A DNA stretch of 64,000 nt from Leptasterias polaris. Lineage: Eukaryota > Echinodermata > Asteroidea > Forcipulatida > Asteriidae. The position numbers were made by a program, and so were the translations under genes. Positions 9,347 to 20,960 of this stretch are shown here, piece by piece; the stretch's first letter is position 1, and each line of letters opens with the position of its first letter. The stretch lies in assembly GCA_037783415.1 (NCBI GenBank), contig JAZGTN010000022.1, forward strand, positions 2,852,001 through 2,916,000, given 5' to 3'. A model generated the notes under the pieces. It had not been told where the DNA came from and made no database searches. It saw only the letters and a list, made by a program, of their open reading frames with translations.

Positions 9347-10111
9347 CCCTTTCAATACCGCATTTTTTATAGGGGTCACACTGCTGTGTACCGCATTTTT
9401 TCAAAAAAAAAAAAAAAAAAAGCAACGTGCAGTGTTCACATTTTTTCAATCTTGATTTTCTGTGTGAAGACATATTTTTGTGGAAAAACTTTATGCATAC
9501 AATTTGTAGCTTAAGAAATTACCTTTTATATGATGTCAAATTTGTATACATTATCTTTATGTCCTTTGTCACCTCGATCGGCACGAATGGGTCAAGGCCC
9601 GCCGGGTCCACGCCCAAGCCCACGGCGTTGAACGGGTGCCGTGCTCGGTCCAGCTACCAGTATATCGTCAGGATAGTTGTCATAATTGAACGTGCCTAGC
9701 GACGAAACATCACGAGTTTCATCTGAATCTTCACTAGGTTCTTCTTCAGATATTTCCGAGTCCAATTCGGAGTCACTTACGACAAATATTTCAACCAAAA
9801 CCTCCAGGTCACGAACAGCCATGATGGTGATTTTTTGTCGGGAAAACGGAAGCGTGAAATCTGGAAGTACTGCTACATGCAATGTAATTTTTCTCGGAAT
9901 ATCGTAATGGCGACCCCCTATACAATACACACCATTGTGAAGCTCGATAAACAAGCTACCCGTCTATATAAAGGTCAACAGCAGAGGGCGCCAAACAAAA
10001 TAATTACAGGCTCTCAAACGCCACTGCTTTTTGTGTCGAGTAAACTCGACATTGGTACGGAAGCACTACACGGCGCACTGTCGAGTAAACTCGACAATGG
10101 TATTGAAAGGG
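9347..10111 (-). mobile_element. piggyBac-like non-autonomous element
   Basis: TTAA at 9343-9346 and 10112-10115 flank perfect 13-bp ends CCCTTTCAATACC / GGTATTGAAAGGG. TTAA duplication and a CCCT-type terminus are piggyBac hallmarks. The right subterminal region holds two identical 18-bp palindromes TGTCGAGTAAACTCGACA (10034-10051, 10079-10096), possible transposase-binding sites. At 765 bp it is too short to encode a full transposase. Confidence 0.85.
9592..9822 (-). pseudogene. piggyBac transposase N-terminal remnant
   Basis: A 76-residue minus-strand ORF from ATG 9822: MAVRDLEVLVEIFVVSDSEL, then DSEISEEEPSEDSDE, and ending RRGLGRGPGGP. Acidic Ser/Asp/Glu N-termini followed by a basic Gly/Arg patch are typical of piggyBac transposases. 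The catalytic DDD domain is absent. It may be a deletion derivative of an autonomous parent. Confidence 0.55.
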
Positions 10112-10400
10112 TTAAGTTACCACCAGTTTAATCTCTCCCAACATGCAAGCCTGTACATGTGTCGTATGCTTGCTGGCAATCTCAGTGGTGTATGCTTCGC
10201 CCAGTGCTGGTCTGCAATAACCAATGGTTCATGTGTTATAAATGGAAGCAGCCATATTTGTTTTCGAAACAAAAGACGCTGCCGATTTAAGGATTCTGAA
10301 TGATGGTGAGAATTCATTGTTTTTTCAATTATTTGTCTGCAAAGTTAATTTTCTGGAACAATCATTATCATGAGCTCACTGAGAATACAAGGAACACATC

Positions 10401-10580
10401 ATGGCTAATTTGGTCGAGATCTGGTTTCAAGAAAGGTCTGTAAACCTGTGGGACGTGAGTAAACGACATGACGCGCAAACATTAGTGAATAGGATTTATG
10501 CCATAATCCCCCAGGACTACATGAGGTTTGTAGAAACGATAGCGGAACAAACCTCATATAACATAATTCTAGGACTTTAA
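10401..10580 (+). CDS. Small ORF of unknown status (59 residues)
   Basis: ATG to TAA. It begins MANLVEIWFQERSVNLWDVS and continues LVNRIYAIIPQDYMRFVETI. The LWDVS stretch faintly recalls the start of a MADF domain, but the rest does not match, and there are no clear splice sites or partner exons. Could be a transposon-derived remnant or chance. Confidence 0.2.
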   Translation: MANLVEIWFQERSVNLWDVSKRHDAQTLVNRIYAIIPQDYMRFVETIAEQTSYNIILGL

Positions 10581-10640
10581 ATGAACATGCTATACTCCTG
10601 ATAAACTGCACAGTACATTAGCTGCAGAGTTAGCCCTGGT

Positions 10641-10674
10641 AGGACGTCAGTCAGTGCCACTGCACTGACGTCCT
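10641..10674. repeat. Perfect short hairpin with paired GACGTC sites
   Basis: AGGACGTCAGT (10641-10651) and ACTGACGTCCT (10664-10674) are exact inverted repeats around a 12-nt loop. Each arm contains GACGTC/TGACGT, a CRE/AP-1-like half. Confidence 0.5.
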
Positions 10675-10906
10675 GGGTATAAAGATCCTGTACAATACGA
10701 ACACAATTTTAGGTACACATTTTTCATATTTTTACCTGATCTGAGAAGCTGAAACTCCATTCATATATTCTTGGTGTCCATAAGTACACTTTTTATGAAT
10801 TCACAACTAACAAATACATCCATGGATGACATTATTTCTGAAAATAAGTCCGAGTTGTGCACTAGCGATGTGACCATCGTGTACTGATTGACTGTAAAGG
10901 CTCATG

Positions 10907-10953
10907 TGCGCATGCGCGATATGCATAACATCTACAAAGAACGCGCATGCGCG
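10907..10953. promoter_or_regulatory. Two GCGCATGCGC palindromes (NRF1-type sites)
   Basis: TGCGCATGCGCG at 10907-10918 and CGCGCATGCGCG at 10942-10953 match the core of the animal NRF1 motif (YGCGCATGCGCR). They sit 1.8 kb inside the SNX27 intron, where NRF1-type sites are not expected by chance in AT-rich DNA. Confidence 0.4.
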
Positions 10954-12267
10954 TAAGCATTCTCAAGCGGTTCACAAGCTGTCAGTTTAGGCTGTCGCAA
11001 CAAATCCGTCAATTTCCATTTTATTTTCACAGTAATGTCATCCAAGGATAAAATTTACAATTCTGAATAGAGCAGGCGTAAAGTTCAGGACACAAAGAAT
11101 ATGTGAGTCAAGTTTCAGCTTCCTCAAAAAGGTAAAAATATGAAAAAATGTTATCATAAATTTTTTCGCAATGGCAGAGCCCCTTTATACCCTGGACTCC
11201 GTCGCGTTGTATGCAACGGAGGAGTCCAACCTGGGCTAGCTGCAGAGTGTACCCCACAAAAAATACAATGTACTTTTATTAAAACAATTTCCTTCATGTT
11301 TGTCCGACCATGTTGACTTGTTAAAGCACAGAAGGAAGTTGTTTGAAAATGCAAAATAATTTCCCCATTTGTAGCTCTACACGATCGATCAAAATGATGA
11401 TACCTTGAGGTAGCTCAAATGTCAAGCTGCTTAAACTACAGAGAAGTAACTTCAATAATGTAGAGTAATGGTTTATCACAATTAAGGGGCAAGAGCCATA
11501 ATTTGTTATTAATCTTAAAACAAACTTGACAGTAAGTGCGGATGAATTTACAGGGTGCTTACACAGCTTAATACCATGGTGATCCTGACTGAAACCTAAC
11601 CTTCATCAGGTGTTTTCTAGGCACCCTGCTGCTAGCTAGCACTACGATCTTGCAGCTACATGTACATGTATCTTCTAGATGGATCAAAATGCAAAAGGAT
11701 TCTGTTGCATTGTAATCTGAAATGGACCCAATTTAAATGCTCTGCATACGGCAGAATTCTGCGCTTTTGGCCCATAGAATTGTATAACAGGGCACCGCAA
11801 GCAAAGAATTTCAATCACTGTAAGCAAAGCCATGAAATTGGGCCTTGAACTCTGCTAAAATGCAGCACAGTAAGTACACTTTTTTATACAGGATTTGAGT
11901 TGACTGCAACCAAATACGACGACGGTCCTTTATCAAAACTGTGGAATTTTGTTGCATTTAACAGGATAAAAGCAAAAAAAAAAAGTACATTTATGTGCAC
12001 TGTACGTTTACATTGTATATACACACACCACAAATGTAGCTCTGCTCTCAGTTACTCAGAGATGCCACTTTTCCGATTAAACCGGATTTCCGGTTTTATA
12101 AAAAAAATACCTCGACTTCCGTTTTTTCCAGGCCGTCCATTTATTAAAAGACCGGAGAGAGAAACAAACAGCAACATGTTTTTTTTCAAGCGCGCGCGAT
12201 CAACAGCTTCGCAATTTTAGTATCCTTACATTCGAGGGTAGCACGCAAACACCCTGCAGACCTTTGT

Positions 12268-13616
12268 CAGTGTTGTGACCAGAAGTTTTTAAGAGCCGGT
12301 TAATTTTCACAGAGGAGCGAGCTATGCGAGGTACCGAGCGCTTGCGCGAGGCGTTCATCAGGGGTCCAAAGGGGGTGGCCCCGAAAATGTTTACATTTTA
12401 CACCCTTAAAAATACATATTTTATGGGTTCTAGACACTAACAACATACAATGTATTTTGCTGAATTAGAAGTACACATGTTGAGCCATATATCAAGTTTT
12501 TATACCCAACCTGCTTATACCTCACAAATTCTAAAATCTTTCATATATCTGGAGCTGACATGAGACGAGTGTCAAATTTAATCAAATAAAGTATTTGTTA
12601 TTTATTAAATGTAAGTTGTGTAAATTTCTTGCAACTTAATAAGGTAAGTTAGTATTAAGAAAAAATTCTTTTTTTTTTTACCAAAAAGTCGACCCGTGTG
12701 AATCGTGTAAATCCAGTGAGAAAAATGGGGACAGAAGATCGCGATACATTTGGTGTGCGAGCGCTGAACGCAGAAACCTTTGAAAATTGATGGACTTTTA
12801 ACAAGTCTAATGTGCAGTGAGTCAAGTACCCAGTAGAAGTCAATGTGGTTTGCGCAGTTACGCACGTACGGTCCAGACTATAAAAAAAAATTATTGAATT
12901 GTGCACTGCTCGGAGATGTGCGCTTTCTTTCTTCATACTTCCGTAAGAAAATAATTTTCTTGTCTATATCTCCCTCGTGAACACATAAATGTGACAAAAA
13001 TAATGAAGAAACAGTGGAGAACGATTTGTGAACAACTGGTATGGCGGAGCGGCGTGAAGCGAGGGTTCTAATGAGCGTCGTTTCTGTCGTACAATAGCGA
13101 CAAGAAAAATAACACCGCCGCGTGAACGAACGACATGTGTGCTCACAACTTGGTGAGTTAGACAAAAAATAAAACACATGCATCAAAAGGAGGAAGTCTG
13201 GCTACGTGTACTGATGCGTAACGTAGAGCTATACGTTCTACTATCGTCTGGTTCCTGGGTTTTTCTAATGCTTTACTCAAAGGATGCGGCAGCAATCAGA
13301 CCTGTGAGAATATATTTTTTTCTGCTAACATGGAAAGGGGAAACATCGCTGCATCAAACAGTCGACTTGAAATAAAAATGACACAACAAGAATTGATCAA
13401 TCGCGATCGTCGAGGACAAGATTTAACAACACTTTTGATTTTGATAGTTTTCAGTTAACTTACGTACATGTAAGAAGAATTCAATCCTTAGTTTTTAAGC
13501 TTATTTAGTAGCAAAAAGTACCGGTCGGCAATGTCGTAACATTGCTTGAGAGCCGGTCGGGATTTTTTAGAACTGGTTAGTGCCGACCAGCCCCGACCAG
13601 TGTAGTCACAACACTG
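12268..13616. mobile_element. Non-autonomous hAT element, copy 1
   Basis: A perfect 8-bp target duplication ACCTTTGT (12260-12267, 13617-13624) flanks CAGTGTTGTGAC ... GTCACAACACTG. 8-bp duplications and CAG-type termini define hAT. The 1349-bp body has no transposase: its minus-strand ORFs are shared with copy 2 but show no catalytic or BED/hATC motif. Subterminal GGTCGG / CCGACC repeats occur at the right end. Confidence 0.9.
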
Positions 13617-13624
13617 ACCTTTGT

Positions 13625-14540
13625 GTAGGAAGTTTGCATAGTGAGCATGCACACAGCCTTGAAATGAGTCTGATTTCGTGCTGCGGTGGTCTCCGATCGC
13701 ATTCTCCATGCAGGAGGACGAGTTGTCTAATAGTAATACATTCGATACATACGCACACATGCACATAATAAAATCAAAGGCCGATCGCGATCTCCTCGAA
13801 ACATTCAAGATTGAAAAAATCAAAAAATCAACAGTAGACGTGCATGTTCGAGGTAAGGCAAAAAAAGTGTTCCGTTTCTGTTTACATGCCATTTTATAAT
13901 AGGGTCGGTAGGTCGGAAAGTTTTTTTGTGTGGTCGTTTTGTTGTATTCTGATACGTTTGGCGAGTGCGTAAAAAAAACCTACTTGCCCGATTCAAAACT
14001 AACAGTGAATGAACAAAAACTGAGCCAAAATCCATCCAAGACCTCTTCAGTATACTTTAAACTCACATGAGGTATGAGATGTTTTGGGTTAATATGGAGG
14101 TGTGATTCTCTCAGATATATTTCAAAAAAGATAAATTTTCGGCTAATAGGTTGCACCAAATCGTCCGCTTGCGACTTCTATTGAGTCCACTGGAGTCCAC
14201 TCTCGTTCATTCTGGGGAGCGCAATCATCAATTTTGCACAATGAATTGGACAAACTCTTGCGCAATCCATAGCTTGCTATACACACAATCAGCAGCTCAA
14301 TTTGCATATCGAGCAAAAGTTTGCGCAATCTGAAGATTGCGCACTATCTTGCAAACACGTGCGCAATTGTTTTTTTAAATATATTTCTTTTTATGCCGAA
14401 TAAAAAGTTTAGGGTCGCGGCATAAAGTTAGGGTTGGTTGGGTCACTCGCGACATTCATTAAGTGGCTTTCTGCTTTTGTCTAAGAGAGAAAAAAAAATC
14501 AGGGTTTTTTTCGTTACCGCAGCGCTCTGGTTACTGTTAC
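13625..14540. other. No gene seen; one possible MITE
   Basis: AT-rich with short GCGCAATC-type repeats between 14220 and 14370 (GCGCAATC appears four times in the segment TTGCGCAATCC...GTGCGCAATTG). Nothing coding was supported. Confidence 0.35.
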
Positions 14541-14639
14541 TATGGGTATACTCTCCTGTCCAACTGGCTCTTGCCACAAAAGTCCACAGAAGACTCTGGA
14601 GACTAAGTCCACAGCACACAAGGCATGGGGTTTTCCACA

Positions 14640-15710
14640 TAATTCCCAGCTGTGCAAACACAAGAAACCCATGCACCCACCAATGCTAGCCTGGAAGGTA
14701 TGGTACTTTGTGGCAGTCTGGTACCAGTGTCAGCTGTACAGACAGAAGAAACCCATGAACCCAATGCTAGCCTGGAAGGTACGGTACTTTTTTGTAGTCT
14801 GTGGTACCAGTGCCAGCTGTACAGACAGAAGAAACCCATGCGCCCAATACTAGCCTAGAAGGTACTTTGTTGTAGTCTGTGGTACCAGTGCCAGCTGTAC
14901 AGACAGAAGAAACCCATGCGCCCAATACTAGCCTAGAAGGTACTTTGTGGTAGTCTGTGGTACCAGTGCCAGCTGTACAGACAGAAGAAACCCATGCGCC
15001 CAATACTAGCCTAGAAGGTACTTTGTGGTAGTCTGTGGTACCAGTGCCAGCTGTACAGACAGAAGAAACCCATGCGCCCAATACTAGCCTAGAAGGTACT
15101 TTGTGGTAGTCTGTGGTACCAGTGCCAGCTGTACAGACAGAAGAAACCCATGCGCCCAATACTAGCCTAGAAGGTACTTTGTGGTAGTCTGTGGTACCAG
15201 TGCCAGCTGTACAGACAGAAGAAACCCATGCGCCCAATACTAGCCTAGAAGGTACTTTGTGGTAGTCTGTGGTACCAGTGCCAGCTGTACAGACAGAAGA
15301 AACCCATGCGCCCAATACTAGCCTAGAAGGTACTTTGTGGTAGTCTGTGGTACCAGTGCCAGCTGTACAGACAGAAGAAACCCATGCGCCCAATACTAGC
15401 CTAGAAGGTACTTTGTGGTAGTCTGTGGTACCAGTGCTACATGTAGCTTTACAAACAGAAGAAACCCATGATTGGCCCAATGCAAGCCTGGAAGGTATGG
15501 TACTTTGTGGTAGTCTGTGGTACCAGTGTCAGCTGTACTTAAACAGAAGAAACCCAAGCACCCAAATGCTAGCCTCAAGGAAGGTATGGTACTTTGTGGT
15601 AGTCTGTGGTACCAGTACCAGTGTCAGCTGTACAAACAGAAGAAACCCAAGCACCCAAATGCTAGTCTAGAATGTATGTATGGTACTTTGTGGCAGTCTC
15701 TGGTACCAGT
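14640..15710. repeat. 78-bp minisatellite, about 14 copies
   Basis: The unit begins GGTACCAGTGCCAGCTGTAC and is exactly 78 bp, that is 26 codons. Eight or so central units (about 14800-15430) are nearly identical; outer units at both ends are diverged in length and sequence. Because 78 is divisible by three, a 237-codon minus-strand ORF runs through it; this is an arithmetic effect rather than evidence of a protein. Confidence 0.9.
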
Positions 15711-16118
15711 GTATAGGAGGGTTAGGTCTTTGTAAAATACAAATTAAAAAGAGAGGGGGAAAAAATAAATAAAGGAAATAATAGGCAAGAAATTGACATC
15801 GTTCAACCTCCTAGACCTGAAAAAGGAAGTTTCTTAGCTTCTGTTAGTAATGTGATGAGGAAGTATTAAGTCAGACAAACCCTTAATTGTTGTATGCAGG
15901 CCTGGAATTACACGGAGGTCATGGCCCCTTTTGCCCCTTGTCAAAACATGCAGTTGAGTTTGTATGGGTTGGGGATAGTTGTACGAAGTATAGTGAACTT
16001 GCAGTGTACAACCATGTGTGAGTTCGCTTTAGGGAGGAGCCTGTGTAGTCTTGATGTTTCGAACAGTATACTCGCCCGGCTTCTTCAGGAGATAGTTTTG
16101 GGGATAATATCAGATTAA

Positions 16119-16335
16119 CCCTCCTACTGTCTGACCATTCAATACCATTCACTGTGGTTTTGAATGATAGATTTATAAGCTATGCCAGCCTTGCAATATG
16201 ATACCATGAGGGAATGCATGTACACAGTACACAGTTAGTTCTCTGCACAGTTGTGCCACCATACACAACTTTGGCAGTTGAATGGTTTCAAATAGTTGGT
16301 CAACTCACTTCAAAATGTTGCGAACAGTAGGAGGG
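16119..16335. mobile_element. TTAA MITE with CCCTCCTACTGT ends
   Basis: TTAA at 16115-16118 and 16336-16339; perfect inverted ends CCCTCCTACTGT / ACAGTAGGAGGG. 217 bp, no ORF. Probably mobilised by a piggyBac-type or other TTAA-specific transposase. Confidence 0.85.
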
Positions 16336-16339
16336 TTAA

Positions 16340-17684
16340 TACTCACGATTGGTAATGAGGAATCCATTCTGCAACTTCAGCTTTACAGGTAACTAGCTAA
16401 GTGCAAGAAATGTACATGTATATGTAGATACATGTATGTGTACCCTGCCAAAATATTAGCCGTGTTGATCCCAACTTCATCATCATTCCAAATAAACATC
16501 TGTAGTTACTTTGTTGGTACAGTCCCAGCTACAGTAATAGTTGGGACACTCAATACTTGGATGCTTGTGAGTTAGTTTGTGTACATTATGAGTAGGACTG
16601 TTTAGACACTAGAACAATTATTCAAGTGGCCAAATGAAATCTTTATCAACTGTCTCTAGTACATGTATTTACATGCATGTAAATACTGCCCATGGTATGT
16701 ACATACATCGTATGTTGACAGAAGGTTTTTATTAAATCCATCACTTAGAGCCTATTCTTTTCTTTTTTAATATCATATTTTTTATCAATGAAACTAAATA
16801 TATACATTGTAAGCTATACTTCCTGTTATACCATCCAGTACAATTCTCCAAATGTGTTTGTGAAATCTTTCAGAAGCAGTTGTGTGAAGTTTTGAAAAAT
16901 GTGTGGCCTTTCATAAAACATTGAGCTACAATGATCTATTTGAATAACAGGCAATATGATGTTTTTAAAATTTAATATAGTAGTGCATGCTGTAAAATAT
17001 TATGAGCAGGATACCTGTCACAGATGCTAATGTACTTGTGACATAGTATTTTGGCCGGTAACCTTATTCTGGTACAGTATGTACAGTTTTTTGGTGCTTT
17101 GTAACCTTTTTTTGCGCCTCAAAGCAGCTCTATGAAATTGGGCTCTGCAACTGGATGGCAATTCAATCAGCGTTGATGACGATCTGACGATGGAGGGAAT
17201 GAAGAGGTGATATTAACAATTATAATACAAACAAACATTCTTCCATACAGTCACCTACTCCGTCGCCATGCGCTGCTTAAGGCTCTTACTACGTTATTAT
17301 CTCTGTCACTGGAACTACTCTACGATCAGTCCGTGGATCGTTCCTGACTCCCTCAGATTCACAAGTGTTGGTGCACTGCAGCCTTGTCGACTCTCATCCC
17401 GGCTAATCAAACACAATTAGTGTCGCAGCCCACATAGATAGATTTCCTTTCTCACTCCCTCCGAGAGGTGTTTGGTCTCTCGGAGGTCTGGTAATAACCA
17501 TCTTGGTTGTCTGCGAGATTCCCTGCATCTCTGGCGACTGTTCGACTCGTGAAATTAGTAAACACATGTAGAACATGTGTACGTACTGCAGTACATGTAG
17601 GTTGAGATTGTGAAATGCAGATTGGAAAGAGGTTGTGCATTAAAATTAAAAATTAGACATTCCATAATGCGATTAACAGGAGGC
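16340..17684. other. Unique intronic DNA with a CAATTTCAT-family fragment
   Basis: The end of a CAATTTCAT-family copy (GCAGCTCTATGAAATTGGG) lies near 17125-17143. The stretch 17250-17420 is more mixed in composition and non-repetitive; nothing coding was recognised. Confidence 0.4.
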
Positions 17685-17692
17685 ATGGTTAC

Positions 17693-19079
17693 CAGGGTTG
17701 TGACCAGAACTTTTTAAGAGCCGGTTAATTTTCACAGAGGAGCGAGCTAAGCGAGGTACCGAGAGCGCTTGCGCGAGGCGTTCATCATGGGTCCAAAGGG
17801 GTAGCCCCGAAAATGTTTACATTTTATGATTTTACACCCTTAAAAATACACATTTTATGGGTTCTAGACACTAACAACATACAATGTATTTTGCTGAATT
17901 AGAAGTACACATGTTGAGCTATAATATATCAAGTTCTTATACCCAGCCTGCTTATACCTCACAAATTCTAAATATCCTTCATATATCTGGAGCTGACAAG
18001 TGAAATGAGACGAGTGTCAAATTTAATCAAATAAAGTATTTGTTATTTATTAAATATAAGTTGTGTAAAATTCTTGCAACTTAATAAGGTAAGTTAGTAT
18101 TAAGAAAACATAGAATGATCCAGGGATGTGATTCCTCCGGTTTTTTTTTTTTACCAAAAAGTCGACCCGTGTGAATCGTGTAAATCCAGTGAGAAAAATG
18201 GGGACAGAAGATCGCGATACATTTGGTGTGCGAGCGCTGAACGCAGAAACCTTTGAAAATTGATGGACTTTTAACAAGTCTAATGTGCAGTGAGTCAAGT
18301 ACCCAGTAGAAGTCAATGTGGTTTGCGCAGTAACGCACGTACGGGTGGTCCAGACTAAAAAAAAAATTATTGGATTGTGCACTGCTCGGAGATGTGCGCT
18401 TTCTTTCGTCATACTTCCGTAAGAAAATAATTTTCTTGTCTATATCTCCCTCGTGAACACATAAATGTGACCAAAATAATGAAGAAACAGTGGAGAACGA
18501 TTTGTGAACAACTGGTATGGCGGAGCGGCGTGAAGCGAGGGTATCTGTCGTACAATAACGACAAGAAAAATAACACCGCCGCGTGAACGAACGACATGTG
18601 CTCACAACTTGGTGAGTTAGATAAAAAATAAAACACATGCATCAAAAGGAGGAAGTCTGGCTACGTGTACTGATGCGTAACGTCATAGAGCAATGGTAAC
18701 GTAGAGCTATACGTTCTACTTTCGTCTGGTTTCTAGGTTTTTCTAATGCTTTACTCAAAGGATGCGGCAGCAATCAGACGCTGTGAGATATATTTTTTTC
18801 TGCTAACATGGAAAGGGGAAACATCGCTGCATCAAACAGTCAACTTGAAATAAAAATGACACAACAAGAAATGATCAATCGCGATCGTCGAGGACAAGAT
18901 TTAACAACACTTTTGATTTTGATAGTTTTCAGTTACGTAAGAAGAATTCCATAGTTTTTAAGCTTATTTAGAAGCAAAAAGTACCGGTCGGCAATGTCGT
19001 AATATTGCTTGAGAGCCGGTCGGGATTTTTTAGAACTGGTTAGTGCCGACCAGCCCCGACCAGTGTAGTCACAACCCTG
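17693..19079. mobile_element. Non-autonomous hAT element, copy 2
   Basis: A perfect 8-bp duplication ATGGTTAC (17685-17692, 19080-19087) flanks CAGGGTTGTGAC ... CACAACCCTG. It is near-identical to copy 1 along its length and in the same orientation, apart from short indels (for example extra bases near 18112-18139, and a shortened segment near 18540). Different target duplications prove two separate insertions. Confidence 0.92.
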
Positions 19080-19634
19080 ATGGTTACACATCGTTAAGTG
19101 CTCAATATCAATCAAAGTAATTAGTTTGAAGTGGGCAATAACTGTGTATTGTATACACATACTGTAACGCTGGAGGTCGGTATCAAACATGAAGACCTTC
19201 TACTTGAGATGTATTAGTGACAGGACCTGTCATTTCAGGATGTCTACATTAGGTCAGACACTGTGTTCTTGTAAGGGCAAGGCTGTTTTTTCCTCTGCAT
19301 GTTAGGGCACCTTTATATGTGGGAAATAAACAGTTTCTACTGGGAAATTTCAAGAAGGGCAATTGCTTCTGTTGCTTCTGTTGCTTCTGTGAAGTGTATA
19401 TATCCGTATGCGTCAGGATTGACTGCATTATGTACAATTGCACATTACCATAGGTGAATTTGTTGTACACTATGTACAGGTACTACATGTATGATGCCAG
19501 GCATGATACTGTATTTGTACTCTTCCACTTTAATCTTATTTTTAAAAAAAATTTGTGAAAAAAGAATTGATCAGCAAGATTGTTTTTTTTTTAAGAATGA
19601 AAAATTCCTGAAAGGTTTGTCAAAGCTTTTACCG

Positions 19635-19774
19635 TAGACTACGTATCAAATACTTGTTATGCGTGTTAGCCATGAAATGAGGTGCATGCTGGTCTAGTTT
19701 TAGAGCCAAATTTGACACAAACTAGACCAGCATGGCTAGCACCATGCATAACAAGTATTTTGCGAAGTAGTCTA
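19635..19774. mobile_element. 140-bp fold-back element
   Basis: The ends TAGACTACGTATCAAATACT and its imperfect complement AGTATTTTGCGAAGTAGTCTA; inner arms CATGCTGGTCTAGTTT / AAACTAGACCAGCATG are perfect. The transcript would form a long hairpin. Confidence 0.7.
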
Positions 19775-20067
19775 TGTAAATGTGGGTATAAGCCCTCGGC
19801 CCCTCGTATCACATAACAGTTTCCTACTTTTCATCAAGGGTCAAATAAAAAAATTTCGCCTTGAGCCTTGTGAAACCTTGCTCCTGTCCTCACCAAGCAC
19901 TGAGTTAATAAGTGTTTCATCCACCATCATTCAAGTACGTAGCAACATGTACTATGAACAGTGTACGAAAGCTGGTAAAATTTGCAATCAGTGGCTTTTG
20001 GGCTGTATTCGGTATTGTTGCATTGTATCGTTGAAAAATACCCATTGTATGTATTTATTATTATTAA

Positions 20068-20541
20068 CCCTCCCACCATGTGACCATTTAATATTACCCG
20101 CCATTGGATAGGAATGGATCATTGTGAGCCTGCAATGTGCTTTCATGTGGTGAACATTGTGTGTACATATACAGCAATCCTTCACCGATCTTGAACTCTT
20201 GGTGGCAGCAGACATACCTCCATTACTGCGGTGTACCTGGGTGGTACTGCGCTGCCTAGCGACTGGTATAAGGTTTGGGCTACACGGCGATCATTTGATC
20301 AGTCGCGGGTTATTAGACTTTTACTTTGCAAATCGCTTAAACCCGTCGCAAGGCAGCGCAGTACCACCCAGGTACCACCGCAATAATGGCGGTATCTGCT
20401 GCCACCAAGAGTTCAAGATCGGTGAAGGATTGCTGTATATACAGTTAGTTCAGTGCACCTTCACCACCCAAGCAGTTGGTTTCAAATGGTTAGTCAATTC
20501 ACTTACATGTATAAATGTTAACAAGAGTAAATGTAGGAGGG
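20068..20541. mobile_element. TTAA MITE interrupted by a fold-back element
   Basis: The left TTAA is at 20064-20067, with terminus CCCTCCCACCATGTGACC. The right terminus ...GTAGGAGGG is at 20541, followed by CTAA, a one-base decay of TTAA. It is related to the 16119 element (similar ends and TGACCATT subterminus) but split by the 267-bp palindrome. Confidence 0.65.
20170..20436. mobile_element. 267-bp near-perfect palindromic MITE
   Basis: The arms of about 88 bp start TACAGCAATCCTTCACCGAT and end with the complement GGTGAAGGATTGCTGTA. The flanking TA suggests a TA-target element. ORFs reported across it on both strands are palindrome effects. Confidence 0.8.
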
Positions 20542-20869
20542 CTAAGTTATGTACACACGCATTGTGCTAAATTTTAATTGTATGCCGTAAAATGAACCAC
20601 TGTTTTAAGTGGACATTTAAAGCATTTTGTTGTTGTAATCTTACAAAGTTATTGTAAAATGCACCTGTTTTATTTTTCACCCATTTGTTTTTTGGACCGT
20701 GAACAGCAATGTAACCAATAGCAAGGCTCGAAGGAAAAATGTCTGGCCTCAATTTGTGTCTAACGAACAACAAAATTCAGGATTATAGAAGTCGGGGAAC
20801 ATGACAAAGTTATTGTCAGTCTGATTAAGAGCTCTTGCCTCTGAGATATTGCCTTGGTGCCCCGAGTAA

Positions 20870-20960
20870 CACTGCGACAATCAAAAATTTAAGCGCTATC
20901 GCCTCCAAGACATTGCCTTGGTGCCCCAAGTAACACTGCAACAATCATGAATCCTAAAAG
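20870..20960 (+). repeat. Tandem about 61-bp duplication
   Basis: ATTGCCTTGGTGCCCCGAGTAACACTGC at about 20849 recurs as ATTGCCTTGGTGCCCCAAGTAACACTGC at about 20910. Two copies, slightly diverged. Confidence 0.6.

Larger units (their letters stand above)
10116..12259. other. Mostly unique AT-rich intronic DNA
   Basis: No recognisable gene. It includes the 59-codon ORF, the hairpin and the paired GCGCATGCGC sites listed separately, a hairpin near 11188-11230 (GGACTCC / GGAGTCC), and a fragment of the CAATTTCAT family ending near 11847. Confidence 0.5.

Noticed and set aside
14767..15480. 237-codon minus-strand repeat protein
   Set aside because: Entirely produced by a 78-bp minisatellite whose period is divisible by three; the outer units break it and no family matches.
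18081..18638. 185-codon minus-strand ORF in hAT copy 2
   Set aside because: No transposase motif (no BED finger, DDE or hATC signature) and the corresponding frame in copy 1 is broken.
20157..20570. 137-codon plus-strand ORF
   Set aside because: Runs through the 267-bp palindrome and both MITE halves.
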